From positions 998,001 to 1,062,000 of the forward strand of contig JAJGOT010000275.1 of NCBI GenBank assembly GCA_022457155.1: 64,000 nucleotides of DNA, in the 5' to 3' direction. Positions 1-12,473 of the stretch are shown piece by piece; position 1 is the first letter of the stretch, and each line of letters starts with the position of its first letter. The notes under the pieces are model-generated. The model saw nothing but the letters and a program-made list of their open reading frames with translations, made no database searches and was not told where the DNA came from. Both the position numbers and the translations under genes were made by a program. The stretch comes from Cladopsammia gracilis. Its lineage: Eukaryota > Cnidaria > Anthozoa > Scleractinia > Dendrophylliidae.

Positions 1-509
1 AAGATAGTGTTGCAGTGCGCGGAGACCCTCATCATTGGGTATAACTGTATAAAGTGACTTAACACTTTTTTCATTTCATCATTCAGTATAACACTGCGCA
101 GGTAATTTAAATATTTATCACTCCGTACGCCATGACCTCGAGCCAAATATTTTCCCATCCGGCCCTCCCACTTAGTCAATAAGTACATAATATTTCAGAT
201 CCCCTAGCCAGTCCCATTTTAACCCGTGAAAATACGCGCATGCGTAATGAACGGGTTATCGGTAACGGCGACTGATATGCAAATGAGTCACTCACTCGCT
301 CACTCCTTCCATCAGCTGTAAACTTAGTGACGTAATGCTTTGTTACGAATGCGTTTTGTAACAAGAACAGCGTGAATCCAGCGATAACAATAACTGAATT
401 GGTGTAAACGAATATAAACAACAATAAGCTTAAAGATGTTTCGCATTTGGAGTCTTTAATGCAACGTTAAAATCGATCTAAAAGGAATTTTCAACTGAGA
501 CACGCGTTT

Positions 510-864
510 AGGGGTGGCGAATGGTAAATCCGAGACTCTCCGAGACGCCGAGACCCTTGTTTCAAAATCCGAGACCGCGACCGCAGCTACATTATAAAAT
601 CCGAGTCCGAGACCCAATGCGGGAAAAAACCGAGCCCGAGACTCAGTGCCAAAAATATCCGAATCAACTATCAAACAACAAGCAAGGATGAAGAATGATA
701 ATGCTTGACAAAAGTATCCGAGACTCCGAGACCTTGAGGAAAACAATCCGAGACTCCGAGACAGTAAAAACACCAGCCAAACGAGACTTTGAGATTTCAA
801 ACAAAAACTGCCGAGATTTCGAGACCGGACCAAAATTTTCCGAGAGGTACCATTCGCCACCCCT
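510..864. mobile_element. 355-bp MITE of CCGAGAC repeats nested in family A
   Basis: 17-bp inverted ends AGGGGTGGCGAATGGTA (510-526) and its complement (848-864), flanked by GCGTTT on both sides (504-509, 865-870). The interior is built of many imperfect CCGAGAC / CCGAGTC words, which explains the Arg/Ser-rich shadow frames there. Confidence 0.8.
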
Positions 865-914
865 GCGTTTTGATGGTTATCTATTCTTAAGTAATAAAAT
901 TTATCGTATTTCAA

Positions 915-992
915 GTCAGTTGTCACGGTGGTCGAGTGGTGTAGGGCGTGGACTCACAGCCGAAAGGCCCCGGTTCGAATCTCGCTCGGGCA
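915..992 (+). repeat. tRNA-like pseudogene segment inside family A element
   Basis: CACGGTGGTCGAGTGGTGTA through GGTTCGAATCTCGC has pol III box A and B spacing, but the acceptor arms do not pair well and the segment recurs, decayed, at about 18855-18935. It is a SINE-like head, not a functional tRNA. Confidence 0.55.
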
Positions 993-1279
993 GTTCATTT
1001 TATTTTTCGTTTTTTTTTTTCTTTCTTCTTCAGACTCAACATTATGAAAGTGATGTACTGTATTTTTATTTTTTGCGTTTGCCAAAAATCCTTACGTTTA
1101 ATTTAAAAAAAAAAACATTGAACCGTAACAGAGTGAAAACATAAGCTTACCGCATTGCGTTTAAACGCGTTACGCATTTCAAATTCACGGGTTGGCTCTA
1201 AGGAGCCTTTGATCTTATACAGCCACCTCTTATAGCATTTAAGTAGTTAGGTTTGGATTGTATAAAGCTCTTTTCTCAC

Positions 1280-1368
1280 CAGTTTTGTTTGAACTGCTGC
1301 TGTTTCCTCTTTGAGTAGCAACTGAACTCGTTTGGACACCTCCTTTGTTTCCTTGCGTTCTTCTAAGG
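1280..1368 (-). CDS. Isolated coiled-coil exon, second (unassigned gene)
   Basis: An 89-nt minus-strand segment between an acceptor (tctcaag) and a donor (gtgagaaaag). After two leading bases it reads 29 residues, LEERKETKEVSKRVQLLLKE and on, again coiled-coil in composition. It requires a phase-1 upstream exon, whereas the segment at 1594-1689 ends in phase 0, so at least one exon or a different splice site is missing from this reading. No downstream exon was identified before the left edge. Confidence 0.35.
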
Positions 1369-1593
1369 CTTGAGAATGTGAAAAAAATCAGTGTGGTGAT
1401 CTTTCTCAAGAATGCCAAAATACAAATTTCAATAAATTTTATCACACCGTCAAAAAAAAAAAGGTGCTTAATAACTTTAATTTGAATGTGACAAAACTTA
1501 ATTTGTTAAGAACAAACACAGTGGGTTTCACTTTGTGTCTATGGCCACTTGTCAATATTGATTAAATCTGACCAATACTGATCCACATCTCAC

Positions 1594-1689
1594 CTTCTTT
1601 AGATCTTTTTCAGTGTTTTGGAGCTTGTTTTTTAGCTCAAGCTTTTGTTTGATTAGCAGCTGTTGTTTTTCCTGACCTTCCTGTAAAGC
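1594..1689 (-). CDS. Isolated coiled-coil exon (unassigned gene)
   Basis: Minus-strand exon-like segment with canonical acceptor (ttgcag) and donor (gtgaga), open in phase 0 for 32 residues. It starts ALQEGQEKQQLLIKQ and is rich in Leu, Lys, Glu and Gln, typical of a coiled coil. It lies 4.6 kb downstream of the PHF21A stop, on the same strand. It could be an alternative 3' exon of that gene (the penultimate PHF21A exon also ends in phase 0) or belong to a separate gene running off the left edge. Protein family not recognised. Confidence 0.4.
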
Positions 1690-1860
1690 CTGCAACAAAA
1701 CAGTTAAGCAGTTGTTGTTGTACCATTTTTAACCCGTGAATACGCGCATGCGTTATGAACGGGGTATCAGTAACGGTGGCTTAAATTCACTTACTCACTC
1801 ACTCACTCACTCAATCCTTCCATCAGCTGTAAACTTAGCGACGTAATGCTTTGTTAAGAC

Positions 1861-2555
1861 ACTGTTTATGTGGGAGAAAGGCCCGGGGGGTAAGTGTTGT
1901 CCAGGACCCGAATGCTGCCTGCCACTGCGAGGCCAGTCACTGGGGCTAGTGTCAGCGAGTGGCATAGAAACCATGGATTGGCCAATATGGAGTACAGCTG
2001 AGTGGCGTGTACCTATGCCAAGCTCCTAGAGGGGTGACTAGCGAGGGGTAGTGGGCGTGGCCACCTTACTCGGCCCAAGCTAAGGCAACCCAGGCATCGC
2101 TTCAGTGCGGGACTGAAGGGTTGTCGCCAGCAACACTTATCCCCCAAACCGTTTATTGAAAAAAACAAGGAACTTTATTACATTTTACACAATAAACACG
2201 GGCCAGAGTGGTAACCTCGGTTGGGTGAAAAAATAAGGGAAATGCGGTGGGTGGGAGGGAAATAAACAGTTGCCTTGTACAGTGAAATTGAACTGAATGC
2301 AAAAGAGACCGCGAGCGATGTACATTACCGAAAGCGACTACGGTGAGGGGGCCTTAAATCTGATTGGCCAACAGACTGAGGCACGTGCATGCTAATAGTG
2401 TAATTGGCTGCTAAAAATATGTGGCAGTTCGAACACGCGTGTAAGTAAAGCAAAGTACAAGAATTCGATTAGCCGGAAAATACGTGCTATGACCGCAAGG
2501 CACAAGGTTCAAATGAGCTAAACATTAACTCTAGTTTATGCTGTGGCAAAAACAT
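1861..2555. repeat. Inserted block splitting a family A copy
   Basis: Family A sequence breaks at about 1860 and resumes at about 2556 (ACGTTTCGTAACAAGAACAA). Within the block, GGGGGGTAAGTGTTG (1885-1899) is inverted at 2131-2145, enclosing a G+C-rich 230 bp with GTTTAT on both sides (near 1865 and 2151). The remainder, 2160-2555, shows nothing recognisable. Confidence 0.45.
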
Positions 2556-2607
2556 TTATTACAAATACGTTTCGTAACAAGAACAACGTGAATCCAGCAA
2601 TAACAAT

Positions 2608-3056
2608 AGCAAGAGGCTGCAAGCAGCCTATACTCATGCGCATGCGCATGATAAGAAGATGTCCGACATGGAGAAGAGTTACTCCTTTTCATTCAGTCAT
2701 CGTTCCTGCAAACCACTTTGTTTACTATTAAATGTTTTGTAAATGAAGGCTATACCACAATGAAGCTGGTGATTCTTCTGAATGTTATATATACCTAATG
2801 TGATCATTGGTAATGTAAGTAGGGTTGTAGAAGGTGCTTTCGTGACACTTCAGTAACGCTGTTTTACCGGAAGTGAAAGTATCTGGAAGTCACTGAACAG
2901 GCAGTGTAAATGGCAAAGCTATGAACCTGAAGTGCCAATTTAAAATATGCGTGCATAAATGTGCATGCAAAATCGTGACACAAAAAGTAAAAACAATAAA
3001 AAAAGAAAAACGGAGCCCATTTTATAACTCATGCCGCTACGCGCATGAGTAATAAT
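2608..3056 (+). repeat. Family B interspersed repeat, copy 1
   Basis: Starts AAGAGGCTGCAAGCAGCC, runs through AAGATGTCCGACATGGAGAA and ends in a hairpin CTCATGCCGCTACGCGCATG. Close copies at 3198-3645 and 42597-43043. Ends are inversely related (TACTCATGCGC at the left, complement at the right). Confidence 0.7.
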
Positions 3057-3197
3057 AACAAGAGGCTACTATTGTAGCCTACACTCATGCGCTTGCGTAA
3101 GCAATTTTTATGGTTTGTTTTGAACGGGTCACGCACCCCCTCTCCCCTCAACGAATTTTGCGGGACACACACATGCAAAATCGTGGCACAAAAAATA

Positions 3198-3645
3198 ACA
3201 AGAGGCTCCAAGCAGCCTATACTCATGCGCATGCGTAAGAGAGTTTTATGAAAAACTTTAAACATGATAAGATGTCCGACATGGAGAAGAGTTACTCCTT
3301 TCATTCAGTCATCGTTCCTACAAACCACGTTGTTTACTATTGAATATTTTGTAAACGAAGGCTGTACTACAGCCAGTGATTCTTCTGCGTCTTATATATA
3401 CCTAACGTGAATAGTAGTAATGTAAGTAGGGTTGTAAGAGGCGCTGTCGTGACACTTAAGTAACGCTCTTTTACCGGAAGTGAGAGTAGCCGGAAGTCAC
3501 TGAACAGGAAGTGTAGTGGCAAAGCTATGAACCGGAAGTGCACAATTTAAAATATGCGTGCATAAATTTGCATGCAAAATCGTGACTCAAAAAATAACAA
3601 GAAAAACGGAGCCAAAACCTTACCTCATGCCGCTTCGAGCATAAG
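3198..3645 (+). repeat. Family B interspersed repeat, copy 2
   Basis: About 90% similar by eye to copy 1, with the same GGCTCCAAGCAGCC head and CTCATGCCGCTTCGAGCAT end. The segment 3057-3197 between copies is a partial family B head. Confidence 0.7.
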
Positions 3646-3812
3646 TAATAAAAAAAAAAGAAAGACGGAGGGCAAATTTTAACTCATGCCGCTTTGCGCA
3701 TAAGTAAAGAAAAACGGAGCCGAAACCTTACCTCATGCCGCTACGCGCATGAGTAAAAATAACAAGAAAAACGGAGCCAAAACCTTACCTCATGCCGCTA
3801 CGCGCATGAGTA
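3646..3812 (+). repeat. Tandem 3' monomers of family B
   Basis: Further copies of the ~50-bp family B tail (AAAAACGGAGCCAAAACCTT then the CTCATGCCGC...GCATGAG hairpin) follow head-to-tail after copy 2, at least three more times. Confidence 0.7.
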
Positions 3813-4567
3813 ATAACAAAACATCGAACACAAGGAAGATCATATGAGCCTCCTGATTGCTGCTAGCAGTTGGATTGTACGACCCAGGGTGACTGCAACT
3901 ATACATAAGTCTTCGTTTAAGGTACTTCTCGCGATATTTGACGGAAATAGTGGAAACATGCCATTTCGCCGACATACAGTATGCCGCACTGATTACAATG
4001 CCGTCTCCGATGGAATGGTTATCTGAAGAGATCCCCACAAGAGTTGTGGGTTTTTGATGTAAGCAAACAAGTTCAACGACTTCTATAACAGAACTTAGGA
4101 GAAGACCTATAAGCCATGTCCTACGAATGGCCGCCATATTGCATGTCCTAAAGGAAGAAATCAATTTACCGCTTACCACAACATTCACTAGCGAAAGTTT
4201 TCATTAATTATCGCATATCTATGAGAGCAGTAAAACAGTAATTTTTCAATTGGGTAAATTTTTTTTTCCCCAAAAATTATTGGGGGGGCTTCACCCCCCC
4301 CCCAGCCCCCTGGCTCCACGGTCCCTGAGCAAGTCTAGAGATTATCATGATCTCTTGCGAAGTAGAGTTGTGTTCCGAGCTCTTGGTTGAACGACCCCAA
4401 CCAAAAATCCAAGGGGAATACCTTGGTCTGATCCCCAAGAGAAGACAAAGGTATACAAACTTTAACCAACGTGTTTATTTTTTCACTTTATTCCTTTTGC
4501 CATAAAGGACTTCGCGTTTGTTAGGGGATCATGGGTAATCATCCCACCAAATACTGAGTGTTAGTAT

Positions 4568-5267
4568 GGGAATCCACATTCTCATCCCCAGAGCCGCTTG
4601 GCCCTCTTAACCGCCGGAGCCTGAGTACAAGGTCCTTGGTCCTCGTACTCAGGCTCCGTTGATTAAGACGGGCCAAGCGGCCAGCCGATTTGCGCATAAT
4701 TAACCGCATATAAGTGAGTCTAATTAACATCAAATTACCGCATGCAAGCAGTTAAAGCAGGCCCTATTTACCTACTGAGAAATAACGAAAATAGAGCTGA
4801 TCTGAAACTGGCTTTTGTCTTTCACTTGAACATTTTACATAAAGTAAAACTACTATTTTTGGAGTAAAAGAAAGAAAAACATCAGAAGGGTGTATACCTC
4901 GAACCCGAGTCGTTTGCTTCATAACTAATACCCATATCCACTACACCAACGAGGGCTAGCTGTCAGGAACTGTAATTTTTAACATATTTATGGAGTTACC
5001 CATAACCATATATGAAAGCTAACCGTTTTCAAATCAGTGCTTAGCCCTAAACACTGCAGATCAGTGCTAACTGGAGCTCTTTTCTCTTATTTCTGGGGTT
5101 CTGTTCTCGTGTACGTCAGAAATATAAAGAATATTTCTCAGTAGGTAAATAGGGCCTACTTTAACCCGCTTGCATGCGGTAATTTGATGTTAATTAGACC
5201 CGCTTATATGCGGTTAATTATACGCGAATCAGGTGAAGCGGCTCTGGGGATAAGAATGGAGAATCCA
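4568..5267. repeat. 700-bp foldback element with long arms
   Basis: Left arm 4568-4790 and right arm 5128-5267 are inverted copies (CCGCATATAAG, AATTACCGCATGCAAGC, TTTACCTACTGAGAAATA). The left arm is interrupted by a separate palindrome at 4593-4681. The loop 4800-5120 shows nothing recognisable. Confidence 0.75.
4593..4681. repeat. 89-bp palindrome nested in the foldback arm
   Basis: GCCGCTTGGCCC at the left is inverted at the right, and inside it GGAGCCTGAGTAC pairs with GTACTCAGGCTCC around AAGGTCCTTGG. The right arm of the host element lacks this insert, so it came later. Confidence 0.7.
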
Positions 5268-5288
5268 GCGTTAAATAATTCCGGGTTT

Positions 5289-5428
5289 TCCTCTGTGTAA
5301 GAATCTGTGACGTTTCCTTTGTTTTTTACCTTTGTAGTATTGCATTTCCAGTTGACTCTATTGTTTTATGCCTTTTGTTTTCTTTGTTTTACATCACTCG
5401 TGAGTTTCACAGGTTCTTACACAGAGGA
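5289..5428. repeat. 140-bp MITE, copy 1
   Basis: TCCTCTGTGTAAGAATCTGTGA is inverted at the right end (TCACAGGTTCTTACACAGAGGA). A related copy in the opposite orientation is at 24123-24261. Confidence 0.75.
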
Positions 5429-5542
5429 TGAGCTAATTTTCCAATATCTATGAAAACTCGCAATAGCCCTTATGCATGTTTAGGTCAGTCGTACAAACGA
5501 GGCTTGGTGGTGAATTTTGAGCATTTTGAGCATCCTGCATAA

Positions 5543-6040
5543 GGCCTATACTGGGAAGAAGATTTTACTCACCAAATTTAAGGAATGTAGCTGTATTAGA
5601 AGGCGCGAAAATTTTGTTTCCCATGCATCGTCTTCCTTTTTTTTCGTGGACTAATGTTGACAAAATGTATGGAAAACAAAAAAAATTATTGCATGCTTTC
5701 TAAAGGCCCGTTACAAACACAGGCGATTTTTTGTGCAATTCTTGTCACGCGCAAGTTGCACCTTCAAATTGCGTGTGAACTAGCGGCAATTTTGGGAGCG
5801 ATTTTATGAGGTGCGATCTCGCAGAGATGCAACTTGGCGGCTATTTTTGGGAAATCACAGCAAATCAAAGTGAATGTTGCACCCGAATTGCACAGGAAAT
5901 CGCCACTAGTTTACACTTGCGACAAAAGTTGCATTGGAGAGCGTGACAAAATCGCATAAAAAATCGTGTGTAAACAGGCCTTTAAGACAGCTACATCCCT
6001 CAAATTTTGTGAGTGGTCTTCTTTCGAGTATCGTTAGTTT
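5543..6040. repeat. Foldback element with nested MITE
   Basis: The left arm near 5545-5606 (GGGAAGAAGATTTTACTCAC) is inverted at 5990-6040 (CAGCTACATCCCTCAAATTT then GTGAGTGGTC). Nested inside at 5702-5984 is a second TIR element with AAAGGCCCGTTACAAACAC at one end and GTGTGTAAACAGGCCTTT at the other. A fragment of that second family recurs near 50220-50255. Confidence 0.65.
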
Positions 6041-6318
6041 TCAATTCACAAATATCAGAAAATTAAAATGATCCCCAAACAAGCACAAAGTCCTCTGCAT
6101 TCATTTTTTTGTACCTTTTTTCTATAACAAAACGCAACAATCTTATATTTACTGTATTGTATCTACACTGCTTACAAATCTTCGTTGTGCACTCAAAAAA
6201 ATAGTTCATTTGTTAGCAGCACATTATGTAGCAAACTTCTCATAAACAAAATTACAAACCTTTGCAAAAGATCTCAATAAATATTCTCAGTTTTCATTAA
6301 AGGAAAAATAATTGGTTG

Positions 6319-9300
6319 TCATAAACTCTGCACTAGTTCAATAAACTTAATAAGTCTATCAACAGAATTCTGTGCAGATTTGTTGCTGGCAGAAAGCTCG
6401 CTCTTGGCTTGCATCTGTTCCTGTGAGAAAAAAGACAATGAATTAATGGAATGTTTTTGGGATTGGGATAAAAATACTTTACTGTGATATCAAAGATATT
6501 TTAGCCCACCTAATATTTTAAGGGAGGGGAGGAGGGAGGTGGGGGGGGGGGGGGAAGAGGGCAGAGAAATTTAAAATAGTTCCATGTTCCATGAAGCATA
6601 CACCAAACAGGGTAGCCCTTAATTAAGCACAAGATTGAGAGAAGTATGATTTTAAATTTTGATACAGTTATTGTCATTAGTGGGGTCTGGAGGCATTCTT
6701 CTCCAGAAAACTTTGAAGTTTTAGACTTGCAGAGATGCATTTTCTTGCACTTTGTAGCACAAAATGGCATCTTTCCGTTGCTTGAAAACACTGTTTTATA
6801 GGTTACTGAATCATGATTTTAAACACCTAATCCCAAAACAATGTGAGGTTTCCTTTCACTCCAAGAGTAAATTATGGAGACAATGTAGTTCTAACTTTTG
6901 AGTCTGTGGACGAAATACTATAGTGTGACCATTCAAATGAAACCTCTTCAGCAGTACTTTTGCATGGTACCATTTGTTTTTCAATATTATACAAAATGAA
7001 ATTTGGGATGTTTCTTGAATTTTTATGTTTGGCATTAGGAAAAAAGAGGAACTTGACACCCTGGTATTGTGCAGTTCCACGGAATATCCGTATCCCGCAG
7101 CGGGGTTCTCAACAGATGTTTTCAAAGAAAGTTATGAAGCTAAACTGGTATTCCCAGATGGGGTGGGAGTGGGGGTGGGGGGAGCGGAGTTGGGGGGGGG
7201 GGGGGAGGGGGAGGGGAGGGGGGAGGGGGGTGGTGGCTGGGTTATTTAACCAAAAAAAAAAATTCACAGGAGGTTACGGTTATTTCACATTCAGTTTTTT
7301 AACACTGCTGATATAAATTATTAACACCCGTTTGGCAGCCAATTGGATGTGGTAATTATATTTTATGGACAAACATGTTCCACTTACCATTATTGCATTA
7401 CTAAGTTGCTTTGCTTTGGCTTCTAACTGAACTCTCTCTGCTTTCAGTTCTTCGCTTCTTTTCAGCAGTTTATTCTTTTCCTCTTCTTTTGCTAAAAAGG
7501 AAACCAAAACTGTATATGTTTGATAGATCATTGGTCTAGCAATGCCTTAAACCTATGAAAACTAGAAATTAAAGCTGAGCAAAAGCATAACCAAGCCTGG
7601 TTAATGTATGGATAATCTTATATTAGTATATACCAAATCGATGGATAGTGTTTTTTGCATGCTCTGATTGGCTACTCATAACGCTTTTTCACCTACAGGC
7701 ATTGTTTTGGATTTCATGTGCAGTCTTTTCTCCATTTGTCAGAACTAAACTATTTTTAGTTGACTGTTCATTTGTTTTGTATACTATTATTCACCTCAGC
7801 GTCACCGAAGAGTGGTAGATATTTACCTTGCTGCTTCATGGCTCGGCAAATATCCACTACTACCGGTGTTCAAAACCAGCCTGTTGATTAAACGGTAGCA
7901 CATTTATCTATATGGGGAATTGCATTGATGATTAAATTTTCTATTAACCTGTCTTGTGAGCCAGATATGAATGAACAACAGCTAAAGTTCCTGGCCATGG
8001 CATTGGATCATCTTCTTCAACTTTCTCCTAAAACAAACAGAAAATATGCAGCAGTTCAATTTAGGACATCTTAATAAAATCACCTGCCTAGAAAAGGTTT
8101 GTACAGGGATGCTCCACCCCCAGGTCCAAACCATTACCCTTTCATATACCAATTTTGACAGAAAAGGTACCCCTTTCATATACCTTTCATTGAAAATGGT
8201 ACCCCTTTCTAAACCTTTCAATGAAAATGGTACCCCTTTCAGAGCCTTTACGTGTGTCTGTTTGATATATTTTGAAAGGCCGTTTTTATACTGTACTTAA
8301 ATGGAAGTTTTCCCTACCTTTTTTTATGCTTCAACGGTGTGGTTTCACTTCCCTTTCCTATTCTTCGTGAAATCCCGACCCTTTCATATACTTCAACTCG
8401 TGAAATCCCGACCCTTTCATATACCTCTAGCCTCAAAAAGGTACCCCTTTTGGGCAGAGCATCCCCGTATAGCCCATTATAGGGAGTACCCCCCCCCCCC
8501 CCGCCAGGGGGTTTTAGCGCTGGATAAAGGTTAGAAAAGAGGGGAATAATTAGGGCTGGATGCATAACCATCTGATGTCAAACTTTAGGCCATTTTTTTT
8601 TGCTTAGATTTATCTCGTTGTTTGCATGTGACCTACAAATTAATTGCAAGACATTGCTCTGAATTTTTTTTGCTGGGTTTAGCTACATTTTTGAGAAATA
8701 AGAACGTGTGCAAAGCAAAAAAACTCTGTGTTTCCTTGCAGCTTCTTTTACCAAAATGCCCTTCTGTTTCTCCGAACAATGTGAGAAAATTTTTTTTGCG
8801 TATGTCATGTCTTGAAAATAGGCAAAAACCAGTGAAAAAAATTCTGAAAAATGCTTTACAATTAATTTGTAGGTCACATGCAAAGAAAAAGACTAGACAA
8901 ATCTAAGTGATAAAAAAACCGACCTAAAATTTGATGTAATGATAAGGCAGTTTATAGGCACCCAGCCCTTCAATACTATTACTTGTAACATGCTCTACAA
9001 CCCTGTGTGCAAGCAGCCATCAGGATTGGGTCATATGTTATTCTGTACTAGGTTAATTAAACCTAGGACATTGTCGTTCAGTACAGACATTGGTAAAGTC
9101 TTCACAGCCTAGTGGCTCACAACTGCCGGAGCTTAACCAGGTTTCTGTAGCATGAAGAGACTGAGAGAATTTCTAACTCCCATTTGAATGGTCACATCAT
9201 AGGATTTCATCCACAGACTCAAAAGTTAGAACAAATGGTACCATGTAAAAGTACTGTTGAAGAGGTTTCATTTGAATGGTCACATCATAGGATTTTGTTG

Positions 9301-12300
9301 ATAGACTGAAAAGTTAGAACTACACTACATGTTCTGATAAATGACTCTGGGAGTCACTGACTGACTCTGGATAAGCAAGTCATTTCAAGGTGACATTTAA
9401 CACCTTTGATAGCACTTACCTTGCACTTAGGACAAAGCCACATGCCAGGTGGTACTGCCATGAGAGGAGGATCTAAACAGCTCATGTGATAAACCAAGTT
9501 ACATGTATCACAGAGTAAGAGCTCACCACTCTCTTTACATATCGTACAAACTTCATCATGATTGTCATCCTAAAAAGAGGACAACAAATAATTTGATTAT
9601 TCAGTTTAGCGACTGCCACATACAGACCTCAGGACAAACACACACACACAGCCGGTTTTCATGCATTAGCACAAATTTATTTATATGTTATTTTCCCCTT
9701 TCCCCCCTATATTTAAACTAGCAGTAATCACAGATTATGGAGAAGCATTCAAAGGAATTTCTGGCAGAAATGAGCCCCTGAAAAAAAAAGAAATAGGGGT
9801 GGCCATTTGGAAGACCATCTACCAAAAAATCTCAAATTTTACTGCACATAAACCACAGGACAACCAACACGAAAATTAGGATGGCATTCTTCGAACGCGA
9901 TGATATTATATTTTTCAGGTTGTTTAAATAGTGGATAATGCTCTCCACCAGATAAAATTAATAAATCACTATCCTGCAGTGCATAAACGTAACAAAACTT
10001 TTATACATGTACTAACAGGCAGAATCCACTAAAGATTTATCCAGTAGATAATGCCATCCACCCTTTAAACAACTGGGGTGTGCAGTGTATAATCCTCTTT
10101 TAAGCCCCCCCCCCCCCCCCCCCCCCCCAAATTTGAAGCGTGCTTGAGGGGAGGCTTATTAGAGAGGTGCTTAATGGGAAGGCTTATTATAATTTAACAA
10201 AACATGATGTCATCTGACTTCCTGCATGTGGATAAACATACATAAACCATACTTTGATGATTCATGATTAGCGTGATTATGATTATGTTTTAGTAAAGGT
10301 AAGTCTTCACAAGCCTAATGGCTCACCACACCTGACGGAGCTTAACCAATGAAGTGACTGAGAGTATTAATTACTACTCTCCCTTGGATGGAATGCTAGT
10401 CCATTGCAATGTTACCCCCAGCATTTTGTTGCCAGTACCCATTTATACATCTGGGTGGAGAGAGACAACGTGGAGTGAAGTATCTTGTCTAAGGAAACAA
10501 CACGACGGCAGAAACCAGGCTTGAACCACTGATCTTCAGGTTGAAAGTCCAGCGTGCTAACAACTAGACCCCGAGCGCCTCCACAAGAGAGGGGAGACTA
10601 ATATTATAATTTAGCAAAATGCGTGTCATCTGAACTTACTGCAGGTGGAAAAACATACATAAACCATACTTTGATGATTCATGATTACCATATAGAGCGT
10701 ATGCACTCACGTGGCAAGCAGCTATGCAAATTTATTGGAACAAAAGAAAGTGTTAACATAAGAAAAGCGTTCAAATCCCACAGGATTGTTTTGGTACACC
10801 AACATGGCCGCCGTTCTATTGTTTTGGTACACCAATATGGCCGCCGTGACGTCATGTGCATACGCTCTATATTATTACAATATTATTTTTTAGTACAGTA
10901 CCGTTAATACTAATTTCCCCAACATGTAAAATCTATACATTGTGTAAGTTTCTGTTTCAGCCATAACACATTATAAAATTAATAATAACCTCATCAGCGG
11001 GAGAGTCTCCAGTTATAACGCGTTTGTACTTGAATTTCTTGTGTTTGCCATTTTCTGTGTACCCATTAGGAATAGGTGATGATGGACTTGGCGAGTTTGG
11101 TGCACTGCTGAACTTGGGTGGGCGACCTCGACCTCTCTTTACTGGTAACATAGTTATTTTCTTTATTCTCTTAGGCTTTAAAACAATAAAACTCATTATT
11201 ATTGGTTACCAAGCTGCCTAATTTAAACAGTCAAGCACCCAAAATCTCGAGTCCAATTCATACTAAAAATCTCAAATTTCAATTTGTGAAATACTGAAAC
11301 TTTGTCAGTAAAAATTGCATTAATTAAACTACACAGCTATTAATTTTGATCATGAGTTTACAGACATCAGATCTGAACTGTCACTGAATGTAGCTACAGC
11401 TGTATACAATATTATTACAAAACCACTGAATTTGATTTGAATTGAAAATGAAACGACATTGTGTATGATTATGCAAAAAGGTAATGTCAATTTAAATGAA
11501 TGGCGAACAGAACATACCTCTGGGTCAATATCTAGTGCATTTTGCGGTGAAATACATGTACTTCTTCTCTTTCTTTCTTGTCTCTTGAGCTGAATTTCTG
11601 TTAGGAAAATTCAAATAACTCCCAATATTAACTAGCTCAGAATCATCACATTTCTACAGTCCGGCAGCACTGAAACTTACTGCTGTATAAGGCAAATGTG
11701 CACTTATCACCTGTTAAATGGAGTTGATAATATTCATTGTAATGAAAAACCCTCTGTCTACAATCTAACAAACTATTCCACAGACCATGAAACACGACAA
11801 TAAATTCAATCAATGAAAACAAAGCACAGATAATGTGGAAACACCCTTTACGATTTACATTAAACCATTACTGAAATATTTTTCCTTCTTAAAGGCATAC
11901 TCCAGTTAAGGATCAATAGAATGATTTAGGTTTTAACTTTTAAATCGTATAATTTTGAAATAAGGAATGTTCCATACTGGAGCAATATTTTACCTTTTAA
12001 AATCTTTGTTATAGTTTGCATGCATAATTTGCATAAATAAATCAAAAACTAACACAACTTAACACTTTGAAACAGAAATAAGTATATGTCCAACCTTCCC
12101 TATACATGTTTAGATCCAAAAAGGAAAAGGAAACTTTCTCAATTTAAGTCAGTTCATGAGTCTTCATCAGTACTGTCAAGCTACACTGATATTAAATACT
12201 TTTGTATGCTTGATTTCTTCTCAGGTATTTCAAGGATCCATTTGAGGAGCCAATAGCTTAACAGCTTTTTCAAGGACCGTAATACTGAACATTTCATCAT

Positions 12301-12436
12301 ATCCTTTTTATGTTAATATCAGCTATCTGACTACTGAAAATCAGAGAGCGATTTATTTAGACTAGCACATAACAATCATACTGACTTATAAAAGCTATAT
12401 GCATCATAGATTTCATTTTATGTACTATTGCCAATA

Positions 12437-12473
<37 letters not shown>

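Larger units (their letters stand above)
221..1193 (+). mobile_element. TIR element with internal tRNA-like segment (family A)
   Basis: AACCCGTGAA at 221-230 is inverted at 1184-1193 (TTCACGGGTT). Inside, 915-992 resembles a tRNA gene with box A-like GGTCGAGTGGTGTAGG and box B GGTTCGAATC. A related copy spans about 18655-19110 with the same order; partial copies are at 1728-1860 and 2556-2608. It is split by the element at 510-864. Confidence 0.65.

Noticed and set aside
695..1144. 149-aa plus-strand frame
   Set aside because: It runs through the CCGAGAC repeats of a MITE and a tRNA-like segment; composition follows the repeats.
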